DNA of 15,775 bases from JBHEPS01 sp046261635 (GTDB taxonomy: Bacteria > Acidobacteriota > Thermoanaerobaculia > Gp7-AA8), in assembly GCA_046261635.1 (NCBI GenBank), contig JBHEOL010000220.1:1-15775 (forward strand). Direction: 5' to 3'. The notes beneath the pieces were generated by a model. It had not been told where the DNA came from and searched no databases. It saw nothing but the letters and a program-made list of their open reading frames with translations. Below, piece by piece: positions 4,642 to 12,897 of this stretch. The number at the start of each line of letters is the position of its first letter. Position 1 is the first letter of the stretch. A program made the translations under genes and the position numbers.

Positions 4642-6573
4642 TCAGCGTGCCGTCGGCTCACCCGGCCGCGGGAGTTGACCTTCACGGAGTTGGCGGAGCA
4701 TCTCAGGGTCGGAAAGGTCGATCCGGTCGAGGTTCATCTCCGCGCCGAAGCGCGCGGCGAAGAGTTCCCGGGCGAGCGGCGCAGCGTTGGACCCACCCCC
4801 TTTCCCATGCTCGATGAACACGATTACGACCATCTGCGGGTCATCGCGCGGAGCGAACGAGGCGAACCACGCATGATCTTCGTACTTGAAAGGAAGCTTC
4901 TGCTTGCGTCCCGACTGCGCGATGACCTGGACGGTTCCGGTTTTGCCGGAGACGTCGAGCCCGTTGATGCGCGCGCGTCCACCGGTCCCGCCGATCTCGT
5001 TGACGACTTTCCACAGGCCTTCACGGACCGCCGCAAGCGCATCGGGGGCGAGATTGATCTCAGTCAGGGGCTCCGGCTCGACTTTCTGCCGGGCGACGAT
5101 CTGATCGTCTCGGACTTCCACGATCTCCTTCAGGACGTGCGGGCGCATGACCCGGTTCCCGTTCGCGACCGCGGCCATCATGTTGGCGGTCTGGAGAACC
5201 GTGACGACCAGCGGGCCCTGGCCGATCGCGACCGAGATGGTCTCGGAGGGATACCACTTCCGCTTCTCGACTTTTTCGGCCCACTCGGTCGACGGTACGT
5301 TACCGGTCAGCTCCCCCTCGAGGTCGATCTTCGTTTTTACGCCGAAGGTGAGCTTCTTCGAGTATTCGGCGATCCTGTCGATCCCGAGCCGGGCGCCGAT
5401 CTCGTAGAAATAGATATCGCAGGAGACCTTGATCGCGCGCTGGAAGTCGACCGTGCCATGGCCCTCGGGCTTCCAGCAGCGGAAGCGGCGGCCGAAGTGC
5501 ACGACGCTGCCGGTGCAGTAGACCGTCGATGAAGGATTGATCACGCCGTACTCGAGCCCGGCCATCGCCATGACGACCTTGAAGACCGATCCCGGGGAGT
5601 AGCCCCCCTTGATCGCGCGATTCACCTCGATCTTGAAGGGGTTCGAGAGGATGGTCTTCCACACCTCGGGGGTGAACCGGCGCGAGTAGACGTTCGGGTT
5701 GTAGGCCGGACTCGAGACCATCGCCAGAACCTCGCCGGTCTGCGGGTTGAGCGCGACCACCGCGCCGATCATCTCGTTGTCGATGAAATACTGCTCGGCT
5801 CGCCGCTGCAGGTCGAAGTCGATCGTGAGATAGATGTTCTTCCCCGGAATGGGATCTTTACGCGCCCCGGGGTAGTCCGAGAGGGTGCGGCCATAGGTGT
5901 CGACCACTTCGTAGCGGGTGCCATCGACTCCGCGAAGGAAGCCGTCGTACATGAGCTCGACGCCCTTTTTCCCGACGAGAGCGCCGAGCTTGAGTGACTC
6001 GTCCTCCTCCATGTCCTTTTCGGTTGCTTCCCCCATGTAACCGAGGACGTGCGCGGCGAAGGTGCCGTAGCGGTAATTGCGGCGCTGGACGGGCTCGACG
6101 CGGAGGGCAGGAAACACGGCGGCGTTGGCTTCGAACTCCGCAACCTGCATCATCGAAAGGTCTTCAACGAGCGGCATCGGCTGGTTCATGGCAACCTTGG
6201 CCGTCTCGATCCTCCGCTCGAGCTCAGGGACGGGGATCTGGGTCGTGGTGGTGATGAACTGAAGCAACTCGTCGCGATGACCGGGGCGGGTCTTCTCGAG
6301 CTCGCGCAGGTCGGGTCGCATCAGCATCAGCGAATAGGCCGGCATGTTGTCGACCAGGATCTTGCCGTTTCGGTCGAGAAGAAGGCCGCGTTTCGCCGTG
6401 ATGGGGACCGAGCGGAGAGCGTTCGACTCCGACAACTCGCGGAACCGGTCCGCCTGCACCGACTGAACGTACCAGAACGATCCGGCGAGGAAGAAGAAGA
6501 CGACGACGATGCCCCACATCAGGATGTTGATGCGGAGTTGAACGGTTTTCTGCTCGTCTCGGTAAGCGCGCAT
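4642..6573 (-). CDS. mrdA: Penicillin-binding protein 2, elongasome transpeptidase
   Basis: PBP2 crosslinks peptidoglycan during elongation. The 643-residue class B PBP has a short cytoplasmic tail, a single membrane anchor (about 14-35), a pedestal/dimerisation domain (KRGLLLDRNGKILVDN at 61-76) and a C-terminal transpeptidase domain. Active-site motifs are present: SxxK with nucleophile S329 and K332 (YSPGSVFK), S384-C385-D386 as the SxN-type motif usual for PBP2, and K544-T545-G546 (SGKTGTVQ). The start is supported by GAGAGG about eight bases upstream. The gene lies between mreD (88 bp upstream) and rodA (5 bp downstream). The C-terminus (after about 612) is a charged tail without obvious structure. 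Confidence 0.97.
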   Translation of the reverse strand: MRAYRDEQKTVQLRINILMWGIVVVFFFLAGSFWYVQSVQADRFRELSESNALRSVPITAKRGLLLDRNGKILVDNMPAYSLMLMRPDLRELEKTRPGHRDELLQFITTTTQIPVPELERRIETAKVAMNQPMPLVEDLSMMQVAEFEANAAVFPALRVEPVQRRNYRYGTFAAHVLGYMGEATEKDMEEDESLKLGALVGKKGVELMYDGFLRGVDGTRYEVVDTYGRTLSDYPGARKDPIPGKNIYLTIDFDLQRRAEQYFIDNEMIGAVVALNPQTGEVLAMVSSPAYNPNVYSRRFTPEVWKTILSNPFKIEVNRAIKGGYSPGSVFKVVMAMAGLEYGVINPSSTVYCTGSVVHFGRRFRCWKPEGHGTVDFQRAIKVSCDIYFYEIGARLGIDRIAEYSKKLTFGVKTKIDLEGELTGNVPSTEWAEKVEKRKWYPSETISVAIGQGPLVVTVLQTANMMAAVANGNRVMRPHVLKEIVEVRDDQIVARQKVEPEPLTEINLAPDALAAVREGLWKVVNEIGGTGGRARINGLDVSGKTGTVQVIAQSGRKQKLPFKYEDHAWFASFAPRDDPQMVVIVFIEHGKGGGSNAAPLARELFAARFGAEMNLDRIDLSDPEMLRQLREGQLPRPGEPTAR

Positions 6574-6620
6574 GGGATTCGCCTCTCAGAAACGCAAACG
6601 CATTGCAATCGACGGGCCTT

Positions 6621-6635
6621 CCGGCCGCTGGCCGG
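6621..6635 (-). other. GC hairpin in the mreD-mrdA spacer
   Basis: A perfect 6-bp stem, ccggcc/ggccgg with a 3-nt loop, lies in the 88-nt gap between mreD and mrdA. There is no T-run, so it is not an intrinsic terminator. It could slow or partly attenuate the transcript before the PBP2 cistron, but GC-rich DNA makes such short stems common by chance. Confidence 0.3.
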
Positions 6636-6661
6636 CTCCCGGGGGGATTACCCTCTCGGCT

Positions 6662-7168
6662 TCAGCGGACGGTGGGCCTGCGGACCGCTTCGACCGGTTC
6701 CTCGCGCAGGAAAAGCGCGAGGAGTTGATAAATGAGCATGCCGAACAGCGAGGTCAGGATCGTCTTGACGAACATCCCCTCCTCGAACAGCTCCACCGGG
6801 TGAGAGGTGAGGATCGTGACGAGCACGTAGATCACGATCTCGTTGACGATCACCGCTCCGGCGAGCGCGAGGCCGAACGCGAGGGTACCGCGCAGGACGA
6901 GCCGCGATGCGACGTAGGCGACCAGGTACCCGATGACCGTCAGCGAAAACGCATGCAGGCCGAAGATGGATCCCGAAAAGGCATCCTCGATGAGTCCCGC
7001 CACGACGCCCGCCACGATCGCTCCGAACAGGTTCCCGCCCATGGCGTAGTAAACGACCAGGATGACATAGGGGTTGAAGAACGTCAGGGCGTTCGGGAAG
7101 AAGCTGTCGAGCAGCGAATGGATCGTCAGGGCGATGACGAGCCCGATCAGGAACCGGAGCCATCTCAT
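6662..7168 (-). CDS. mreD: Rod shape-determining protein MreD
   Basis: MreD is the small integral membrane partner of MreC in the elongasome. The 168 residues are almost wholly hydrophobic with about five membrane segments: around 5-22, 30-60, 68-90, 95-120 and 135-153. A short charged cytoplasmic tail (REEPVEAVRRPTVR) follows. MreD sequences are poorly conserved, so the call rests on length, topology, the typical NPYVILVVYYAMGGNLFGAI and DAFSGSIFGLHAFSLTVIGY stretches, and its position directly after mreC. Its start overlaps the mreC stop by 4 bp (ATGA), which implies translational coupling. Confidence 0.93.
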   Translation of the reverse strand: MRWLRFLIGLVIALTIHSLLDSFFPNALTFFNPYVILVVYYAMGGNLFGAIVAGVVAGLIEDAFSGSIFGLHAFSLTVIGYLVAYVASRLVLRGTLAFGLALAGAVIVNEIVIYVLVTILTSHPVELFEEGMFVKTILTSLFGMLIYQLLALFLREEPVEAVRRPTVR

Positions 7169-8016
7169 GGCTCGTACCTCACGATCTCGGGGGGAATCTT
7201 ACGCGTATGCAGGATGATCACCTCTTCGAGACCGCCGAAGTCGACCGACGGCCGCGCAACGACCTGTTTGAACAGATCCGACCCCTCTTCGGCCCTGACG
7301 ACGCGGCCGACCGGAACGCCTTTCGGATAGACGCCGTCGATGCCCGCGGTGAGAATCGAGTCGCCGACCGAGACGTCCGACAGGTTGGGAACGTACCCGA
7401 TGCGCAGCAGCCCGTTGTCGGCGCCGGAGGCGACGCCCTGGCGCCGGCTGCGCTCGACGAGCACGCCCGCCGCCGAACCCTTGTCGATGATGAGCTGGAT
7501 TTTGGACAGATCCTTCGTCGTCAGGATCACTCGGCCGACCAGGCCGGCCGGATGCACGACCACGTCGTTGACCTCGACGCCGTGGTCGGAGCCGCGATCG
7601 AGAATCGCCGACTTGAACCGCCCCGAGGTGTCGAGCATGATCACCTCGGCCAGCGTGGTCGGCATCGTGAACTGCTCCGAGTAGGAAAGGATCGAGCGCA
7701 TGCGCGCGAGATCCCCGCTCGAGCGCCGCAGCATGATGTTCTCGTTCGTCAGCTCCGCGAGCTGGCGGCGCAGCCGGACGTTCTCGTTGACCTCCCGCCG
7801 CATGTCGACGTATCCGCGATAGATGTCGAGCGCCGATTCGCCGACGCTGTTCACCGTTTTCGGGACCGGCGAGAACAGGGTCATGACCGTCCGCTCGAAA
7901 AGCGTCCGGGTCTCGCCGACCACGCGGGTACGCTGGCTGGTGCTCATCAGCAGGAAGAGCACGGCCAGCACGATCACGAACAGGAGCGTGGGTCGGCGTT
8001 CTACGGCAACTTGCAT
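7165..8016 (-). CDS. mreC: Rod shape-determining protein MreC
   Basis: MreC is a bitopic protein that links MreB/MreD to PBP2 in the periplasm and activates it. The 283 residues comprise a short cytoplasmic tail, one membrane helix (about 10-26), a coiled coil (about 60-110, rich in Leu/Arg/Glu, with RLRRQLAELTNENIMLRR) and a beta-rich region (about 118-275). The latter contains the family motifs DRGSDHGVEVNDVVV and GIDGVYPKGVPVGRVV. The start is fixed: an in-frame stop lies two codons upstream of ATG 8016. No Shine-Dalgarno is apparent there; the 128-nt spacer after mreB contains competing stem-loops that may affect how much MreC is made relative to MreB. Confidence 0.95.
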   Translation of the reverse strand: MQVAVERRPTLLFVIVLAVLFLLMSTSQRTRVVGETRTLFERTVMTLFSPVPKTVNSVGESALDIYRGYVDMRREVNENVRLRRQLAELTNENIMLRRSSGDLARMRSILSYSEQFTMPTTLAEVIMLDTSGRFKSAILDRGSDHGVEVNDVVVHPAGLVGRVILTTKDLSKIQLIIDKGSAAGVLVERSRRQGVASGADNGLLRIGYVPNLSDVSVGDSILTAGIDGVYPKGVPVGRVVRAEEGSDLFKQVVARPSVDFGGLEEVIILHTRKIPPEIVRYEP

Positions 8017-8038
8017 GACTTAGGCGGTCTCGGGCTTC

Positions 8039-8122
8039 GAAGCGGCCTCGCCGCGCCGCTTTCTGCGTGGGAGAAGGCCGCTTCCGGTATTGCGATCCTC
8101 GGGCCAACCGAGCGAGGCCGCT
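8039..8122 (-). promoter_or_regulatory. Alternative stem-loops in the mreB-mreC spacer
   Basis: One segment (8039-8050, gaagcggcctcg on the plus strand) can pair with either of two others. It can pair with 8113-8122 (cgaggccgct) over 10 perfect base pairs, or with 8076-8084 (ggccgcttc) over 9. The two pairings share the same bases, so only one can form at a time. The spacer has no T-run and no start codon context. A role in setting MreB:MreC ratio, by attenuation or RNA processing, is speculative. Confidence 0.4.
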
Positions 8123-8144
8123 ACGGCCCGCCGCCACCCCGCGA

Positions 8145-9170
8145 TCAGTCGATCGAGATCTTCCGCAGAAGATTGAAGTCCGTCAACATCTGCCCCGTTC
8201 CGAGGGCCACGCAGGCCAGTGGATCCTCGGCCAGGGTCACCGGCAGGCCCGTCTCCTCGCGAAGCCTACGGTCGAGGTTCTTGAGCATCGAACCGCCACC
8301 CGCGATGATGATCCCCTTGTCCATGATGTCGGCCGACAGTTCGGGCGGGGTCCGTTCGAGGGCCACGCGAACCGCCTCGATGATCGTCGCCACGGTTTCC
8401 GACAGCGCCTCCCGGATCTCTTCGTCCGTGACGACCAGCGTCTTCGGAACGCCCTCGACCAGATCGCGCCCCTTGATCTCCATCGTCACCTCCTCGTCGA
8501 GAGGGAAGGCGGAACCGATCTCCATCTTCACCTGCTCGGCCGTCCGTTCGCCGATCAGCAGGTTGTACTTCCTCTTGATGTACTGGATGATCGCCTCGTC
8601 CATCTCGTTGCCCGCGACGCGGACCGAGCGGGAGTAGACGATCCCGGCCAGCGAGATCACCGCGACATCGGTCGTCCCTCCGCCGATGTCGACGATCATG
8701 TTGCCGGTCGGATCGGTGATCGGAAGCCCCGCCCCAATCGCCGCCGCCATGGCCTGCTCGATCAGGTAGACCTCAGTCGCCCCGGCCCGGAGCGCGGAGT
8801 CTTTCACGGCTCGCTTCTCGACCTGGGTGATTTCGGAAGGTACCGAGATCACGATCCGCGGCTTCACCAGGAACGAGCGCCCGTGCGCCGCCTTGATGAA
8901 GTAGTTGAGCATTTCTTCGGTGATCTCGAAATCGGCGATCACGCCGTCCTTCATCGGGCGGATGGCGACGATGTTCCCCGGCGTGCGGCCGAGCATTTCC
9001 TTCGCTTCTTTTCCGACCGCCTCGACTTTGCCGGTGATCTTGTTGACCGCGACGATCGAAGGCTCTCGGACGACGATTCCCTTGTTCTTCGCATAAACGA
9101 GCGTATTCGCCGTCCCCAAGTCGATCGCCAGATCGTTGGAGAACATCGACAGGAGTGATTTCAAAGCCAT
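8145..9170 (-). CDS. mreB: Rod shape-determining protein MreB (bacterial actin)
   Basis: MreB polymerises under the inner membrane and orients wall synthesis. The 341 residues match the family length. The actin-fold nucleotide motifs are in place: phosphate 1 AIDLGTANT (15-23), phosphate 2 VDIGGGTTDVAVIS (160-173) and adenosine IIIAGGGSML (287-296). The N-terminal MALKSLLSMFSN can serve as an amphipathic membrane anchor. At 138-144 the sequence reads EQAMAAA where E. coli and T. maritima have EEPMAAA; Gln replaces the second Glu of the catalytic region, a variant I believe occurs elsewhere but cannot verify here. It is followed by mreC after 128 nt and preceded by the FecR-domain gene after 106 nt, all on one strand. 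Confidence 0.98.
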   Translation of the reverse strand: MALKSLLSMFSNDLAIDLGTANTLVYAKNKGIVVREPSIVAVNKITGKVEAVGKEAKEMLGRTPGNIVAIRPMKDGVIADFEITEEMLNYFIKAAHGRSFLVKPRIVISVPSEITQVEKRAVKDSALRAGATEVYLIEQAMAAAIGAGLPITDPTGNMIVDIGGGTTDVAVISLAGIVYSRSVRVAGNEMDEAIIQYIKRKYNLLIGERTAEQVKMEIGSAFPLDEEVTMEIKGRDLVEGVPKTLVVTDEEIREALSETVATIIEAVRVALERTPPELSADIMDKGIIIAGGGSMLKNLDRRLREETGLPVTLAEDPLACVALGTGQMLTDFNLLRKISID

Positions 9171-9276
9171 GGAATGCCAGCCCTTTTCGTTGAGATTGAT
9201 CCGGTCCCGCGAACGCAGGCCGGGTGCAATTTACCTGCCCTGGAAGGATCCGACGATTCGGAACTCCCGCCCCCCA

Positions 9277-10710
9277 CTACTCTTCCACGTAGACGTTCTC
9301 GCGCCGGATCGTCTGGTTCCCGGACGGATCCACCGCTCGAACGACCACGGTGTTCCGTCCGACCCGGTTGAAGCTCACCAGTTTCTTGAACGACCCATCG
9401 GTTTCGACCGCGATTTCCTCGTCGTCGAGATAGACCGACGCCCCCGGTTCCACCTTCCCCTCGAACATGTAGTACTGCCCTCCGATCCGGAATGGGGCTT
9501 TCAGGTCGAGAATCGGGGGAGTCTTGTCCACGACTCCCGGAGAGCCGGACGCCAGCCCGCCCACGACACGAAACCGGCGGAAGGGAGAGAACGGCCCTGG
9601 ACGTCCGTCGGCTCCGATCGAAGCGACGCGCCAATAGAACGATCCCTGGTCGCTCACCCGGGTCGTCGCCGAAGTCCCGGTCCGCGGCGCCTCGATCTCG
9701 AGCGACGAGAAGAGTCGCGAGCGGGACACCTGGAGTCGGTACGACGTCGCCGCAGGCTGAGGTTGCCACGACAGCTCGACCGACCGGTCCCTTCCCGCCT
9801 GGAAGACCTGATTGTCCGCCGGGGAAGTGAGAACGGGGGGAGGCGTCACGTTCCGCACACTCGTCAGCGCCCCTTCGGGACCGGCCTCGACCGTCTGGCC
9901 GGTGGCGAGGCTGACCGGCGCTCCTCCGCCGACAGGGGCCACCGACGAGGAGCCCTTCAACGCGACGACGGCGGTTTCCCGCGCCGCTCCGACCCCGACC
10001 TGCGTGGTCGAATCCGAGCCGATCGTGACCTGGGTTCCGGGAGTGCGGACGGTCGAGGAGTCGTCGGCCGTGTTGATCTCGACCTGTCCGATCTGCATCT
10101 GAACGGTGTTCTGCTTCCGCGAGGTCTGGGGATTGACGGTCGCGTAGATCTCGAGAAGGGCGTTGGGCCCGACGGTGTAGAGGGACCCGTCCGCAAAGAT
10201 GAGCTCGGCCGAGGAGCCGCCGGTCGTCTTGACCCAGTCCCCGTTGAACAGCGGATCGCGCGCGCGTGCCCGGCGCCAGTCGCCGGAAGCGCCTTTCTGG
10301 ATCTGGACATCGCCTTCGATCGTGATGAACTGAGCGTCGAACTGCCCTTCTCCCGGGACTCGGGTCAGGGCCAGCGTGGCGATGTTGGCCGCGTCGGTGG
10401 CGGCCGCGAAGGCCCCGTCCCAGTTGCCTCCGCCGTAGAGAGAGCGTCCCTCGATGAGCCGGACATTCGACCGGTCGAAGTCGGGCTTGACCGAGCCGAA
10501 ATCGTCCACCGAGGCCAGTTGGTTGAGGGCGACTTCGGCCTCCGAGATCGCCCGCCGGGCGCGTTCCCGGGGGGTCTGGCCGTAGAAGTACCACCATGCG
10601 GCTGCGCCGAGGACCAGAAGGGCGACCACGATCAGCCCCCCTTTGCGGAGTCGGTCGATCGAGATCAGGTACCAGTCGATGTCGGCGGAGGTCGGTTTTT
10701 TGCGACTCAT
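9277..10710 (-). CDS. Membrane-anchored FecR-domain protein with Ig-like C-terminus
   Basis: I recognise the domains but not a named gene. The 477-residue product has a short cytoplasmic tail, one membrane helix (about 24-43), a helical, possibly TPR-like stretch (45-118), and a FecR-like domain (about 128-275: ITIEGDVQIQKG, GDWVKTTGGSSAELIFADGS, QMQIGQVEI, VRTPGTQVTIGS). An FN3-like beta-sandwich (about 293-382, with YRLQVSRSRLFSS and FYWRVASIGADGRPGPFS) follows, then a terminal Ig/glucodextranase-B-like domain (398-475, with VEPGASVYLDDEE and VVVRAVDPSGNQT). The outer domains should lie in the periplasm. FecR domains classically sense TonB receptors and control sigma factors, but no sigma gene is nearby. 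Its position as first gene before mreB suggests an envelope or cell-shape role; that is inference. No SD precedes ATG 10710. Confidence 0.85.
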   Translation of the reverse strand: MSRKKPTSADIDWYLISIDRLRKGGLIVVALLVLGAAAWWYFYGQTPRERARRAISEAEVALNQLASVDDFGSVKPDFDRSNVRLIEGRSLYGGGNWDGAFAAATDAANIATLALTRVPGEGQFDAQFITIEGDVQIQKGASGDWRRARARDPLFNGDWVKTTGGSSAELIFADGSLYTVGPNALLEIYATVNPQTSRKQNTVQMQIGQVEINTADDSSTVRTPGTQVTIGSDSTTQVGVGAARETAVVALKGSSSVAPVGGGAPVSLATGQTVEAGPEGALTSVRNVTPPPVLTSPADNQVFQAGRDRSVELSWQPQPAATSYRLQVSRSRLFSSLEIEAPRTGTSATTRVSDQGSFYWRVASIGADGRPGPFSPFRRFRVVGGLASGSPGVVDKTPPILDLKAPFRIGGQYYMFEGKVEPGASVYLDDEEIAVETDGSFKKLVSFNRVGRNTVVVRAVDPSGNQTIRRENVYVEE

Positions 10711-10757
10711 TTGAGTGCAGCCAGCGGCCGCGGAATACCCATGACAGGGGACAAGCG

Positions 10758-10786
10758 TTTATAACACAGCGATTTCGGAGCGGCAA
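10758..10786 (-). promoter_or_regulatory. Sigma70-type promoter for the FecR-mre-mrd operon
   Basis: On the minus strand TTGCCG (10786-10781) and TATAAA (10763-10758) are spaced by 17 bp: five of six matches at -10 and four of six at -35. The start site would be near 10751, about 40 nt before the FecR-domain gene. The -35 lies in the left arm of a 9-bp inverted repeat that reaches to the ppiD promoter. If all genes to rodA are cotranscribed, this drives the elongasome. Confidence 0.65.
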
Positions 10787-10831
10787 CGCGGGATTTGCTC
10801 CCATTCAGGGGATTTCGTACACTGCCGCTCC
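10777..10831. promoter_or_regulatory. 9-bp dyad spanning two divergent promoters
   Basis: ggagcggca (10777-10785) and tgccgctcc (10823-10831) are perfect inverted copies 37 bp apart. The left copy overlaps the -35 of the minus-strand promoter and the right copy abuts and overlaps by one base the -10 of the plus-strand promoter. This placement suits a looping or dimeric regulator acting on both operons, or an RNA stem in neither; no regulator gene is nearby. Confidence 0.4.
10795..10823 (+). promoter_or_regulatory. Possible promoter of ppiD
   Basis: ttgctc (10795-10800) and tacact (10818-10823) are 17 bp apart, a weak match (three and four of six). The start site would be near 10830, leaving a leader of roughly 107 nt. 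It is the best plus-strand candidate in the divergent spacer, but the evidence is modest. Confidence 0.4.
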
Positions 10832-10936
10832 CTCGAGGTCCGGGTCCGCGGTCCAACAGCGCCTCAGCCCGAGAACAAAAAATCGACTCTGAAAGGCCGG
10901 ATTGTCCAAGCAGCGATCCGCCGGAGGCTCCTCCCA

Positions 10937-12889
10937 ATGCTCAAGGTCATGCGTGACAGCTTCAAGCACCTCAAGTGGGTTCTTTTTCTCATCGTATTCG
11001 CGTTCATCTTCATGGTGTTCGCCGACTGGGGTGCGGGGGGGGCGACGGGCTCGGTGTCGAACACCTCGTTCATCGCCCGCGTGAACGGGGAAGTGATACC
11101 CGTGCAGGATTACGCGAGGACGATGTACCTGACCGAGCGGCAGTACGAGCAGGCGTACGGTCAGGCGCTGACGCCGGAGATGCGCCAGCAGATGCAGCTG
11201 CCGCAGATGGTGCTCAACAGCCTGATCGAGCAGATGCTGCTCCTTCAGGAGGCGGAAAAGCTGAACCTGACGGCGACGAAAGCGGAGGTGCGCCAGAGAA
11301 TCCTCACGCTGCCTGCGCTGACCGAGAACGGGCAGTTCGTAGGGCAGGAGTTGTACGAGCGCTACGTGAGCGGATCGCTGGGCTATGCGACGGCGGCCGA
11401 TTTCGAAGCGGAAGTGACCAAAGAGCTGACGCTCGCGAAAATCAACAGCGCGTTGATGAACTCGATCGTGATCCCGGCCGCTCGCATCGAAGACGAGTAC
11501 CGGCGGCGCAACGAGCGCGCTGATATCCGCTACGTGCTCCTTCCCGTCGACCGGACGCTGCCCGACATCACCGCGACGCCGGCCGATGTGGAGGCCTTCT
11601 ACCGGGAGAATACGGGCCGGTACACGCATCCGGATCAGAGGAATGTGACCTACCTTCTCGCGGACGAGGCGCGGGTGCGGTCGCAGATTCAGCTCACCGA
11701 GCAGGAGCTTCGCGCGCGTTACGACGCGAGACAGGAAAGCTACCGCCGGCCCGAGACGGTTAGTGCCCAGCACGTGCTGATCAGCGTTCCCGAAGCCTCC
11801 ACTCCCGAAGTGGAAGCGGCGGCCCGCAGCGAGGCGGAAGAGGTCCTTGCGAAGGCCCGTGGCGGAGCGGACTTCGGCCAGCTGGTGGCCGAATACTCCG
11901 ACGAGCCTGGCGCCGCCGAGCGGAAGGGCGATCTCGGAGAGTTCGGACGCGGCCAGATGGTCCCGGAATTCGAGCAGGCCGCATTCGCCCTGCAGCCGGG
12001 GCAGATCAGCGACGTCGTCCGCACTTCGTTCGGGTTCCACGTCATCAAGGTCAACGAAAAGCGCGCGGCATCGGTTCGCCCTTTCGCGGAAGTTCGCGCG
12101 GAAATCGAATCGGCGCTCGCGCAGGAGCGGAGCAAAGGCGAGGCACGGGAGGCGATCAACCAGGCGCGCGTGCGTCTCGAGCAGCTCAAGCCGATCACGC
12201 CCGAAAGACTCCAGAGCGTCGCGGGGCAGATCGTCACCTACAATGACGGTGGATGGCTCGCACAGACCGAGCCCGTTCGCGGCCTCGGTCGCGCTCCCGG
12301 AATCAACGACTGGGCTTTCAATAAGGGGAAGGTCGGCGAGCTCGGCCCGGTGATCGACACCCCCCGAGGCCCCGCGATCCCTTACCTCGTCGGTGAGAGG
12401 CCCGCGGGTGTCTCGCCGCTCGAGGAGATCCGCGCCCGGGTCGAGGCCGACGCCAAACGCGAGAAGGCCAGAGAGGCCGCACGGCAGCAGCTGGCCGGGG
12501 CGTGGAGCTCCACGCAGTCGGTCGACGCCGTCGCATCCGCCCTCGGGCTCCAGGCGCAGCAGGCCAACGTGAGCCGCGAAGGTGCGATCACGGGTCTCGC
12601 CGGCTCGACTCAGGCCCTGATCGAGGCCGTCTTCGCGGCTTCGGCGGGTCAGAGCGGCGGACCGGTCATCGTCGACGACGGCGCCGTCGTCTTCACGCTC
12701 ACCGACAAGACCTCGGTCGACCCGGCGACGTTCGCCGCGCAGAAGGGCGACTTCAGCGAGCAGCTCCGTCAGAACGAGTTTCGGGTCATTCGTTCCTCGC
12801 TTCTCGCGCGACTGAGGGAAAATGCGGACGTGGCGATCAACGACGAGCTCGTCCGCGCCGAGCTCGGGATGCCCGCGAGCGGCTTGTGA
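10937..12889 (+). CDS. ppiD: PpiD-type membrane-anchored SurA/parvulin foldase
   Basis: PpiD-type proteins sit in the inner membrane at the Sec exit and assist folding of exported proteins. The 650 residues (E. coli PpiD has 623) start MLKVMRDSFKHLKWVLFLIV with one membrane helix at about 13-30. A SurA-like N-terminal chaperone domain follows (about 43-190: FIARVNGEVIPVQDYARTMY onward). A parvulin-type domain covers about 273-374 and includes AQHVLIS, DFGQLVAEYSDEPGA, GDLGEFGRGQMVPEFEQAAF and TSFGFHVIKV. The remaining 270 residues form a PpiD-like C-terminal region. Whether the parvulin domain is catalytically active cannot be read from sequence alone; in E. coli PpiD it is not. GGAGG (10923-10927) supports ATG 10937. 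A thioesterase gene follows directly. Confidence 0.93.
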   Translation: MLKVMRDSFKHLKWVLFLIVFAFIFMVFADWGAGGATGSVSNTSFIARVNGEVIPVQDYARTMYLTERQYEQAYGQALTPEMRQQMQLPQMVLNSLIEQMLLLQEAEKLNLTATKAEVRQRILTLPALTENGQFVGQELYERYVSGSLGYATAADFEAEVTKELTLAKINSALMNSIVIPAARIEDEYRRRNERADIRYVLLPVDRTLPDITATPADVEAFYRENTGRYTHPDQRNVTYLLADEARVRSQIQLTEQELRARYDARQESYRRPETVSAQHVLISVPEASTPEVEAAARSEAEEVLAKARGGADFGQLVAEYSDEPGAAERKGDLGEFGRGQMVPEFEQAAFALQPGQISDVVRTSFGFHVIKVNEKRAASVRPFAEVRAEIESALAQERSKGEAREAINQARVRLEQLKPITPERLQSVAGQIVTYNDGGWLAQTEPVRGLGRAPGINDWAFNKGKVGELGPVIDTPRGPAIPYLVGERPAGVSPLEEIRARVEADAKREKAREAARQQLAGAWSSTQSVDAVASALGLQAQQANVSREGAITGLAGSTQALIEAVFAASAGQSGGPVIVDDGAVVFTLTDKTSVDPATFAAQKGDFSEQLRQNEFRVIRSSLLARLRENADVAINDELVRAELGMPASGL

Positions 12890-12897
12890 GCGACGCC

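Noticed and set aside
3671..4678. 335-residue plus-strand frame opposite rodA
   Set aside because: Low-complexity acidic translation (many D, E, G, R) that is the antisense of an obvious SEDS membrane protein; no SD or domain.
7199..8137. 312-residue minus-strand frame in another phase of mreC
   Set aside because: Arg/Ala/Gly-rich out-of-frame translation; mreC itself has clear membrane, coiled-coil and barrel features.
9171..9276. Separate promoter for mreB
   Set aside because: A TAAATT occurs in the spacer but no -35 at an acceptable distance could be found, so read-through from the FecR-gene promoter is assumed.
9136..10764. 542-residue open frame on the plus strand opposite the FecR-domain gene
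   Set aside because: Composition is Arg/Asp/Gly-rich with no recognisable motif; it mirrors a clearly structured minus-strand protein and is a high-GC shadow. It also starts inside mreB.
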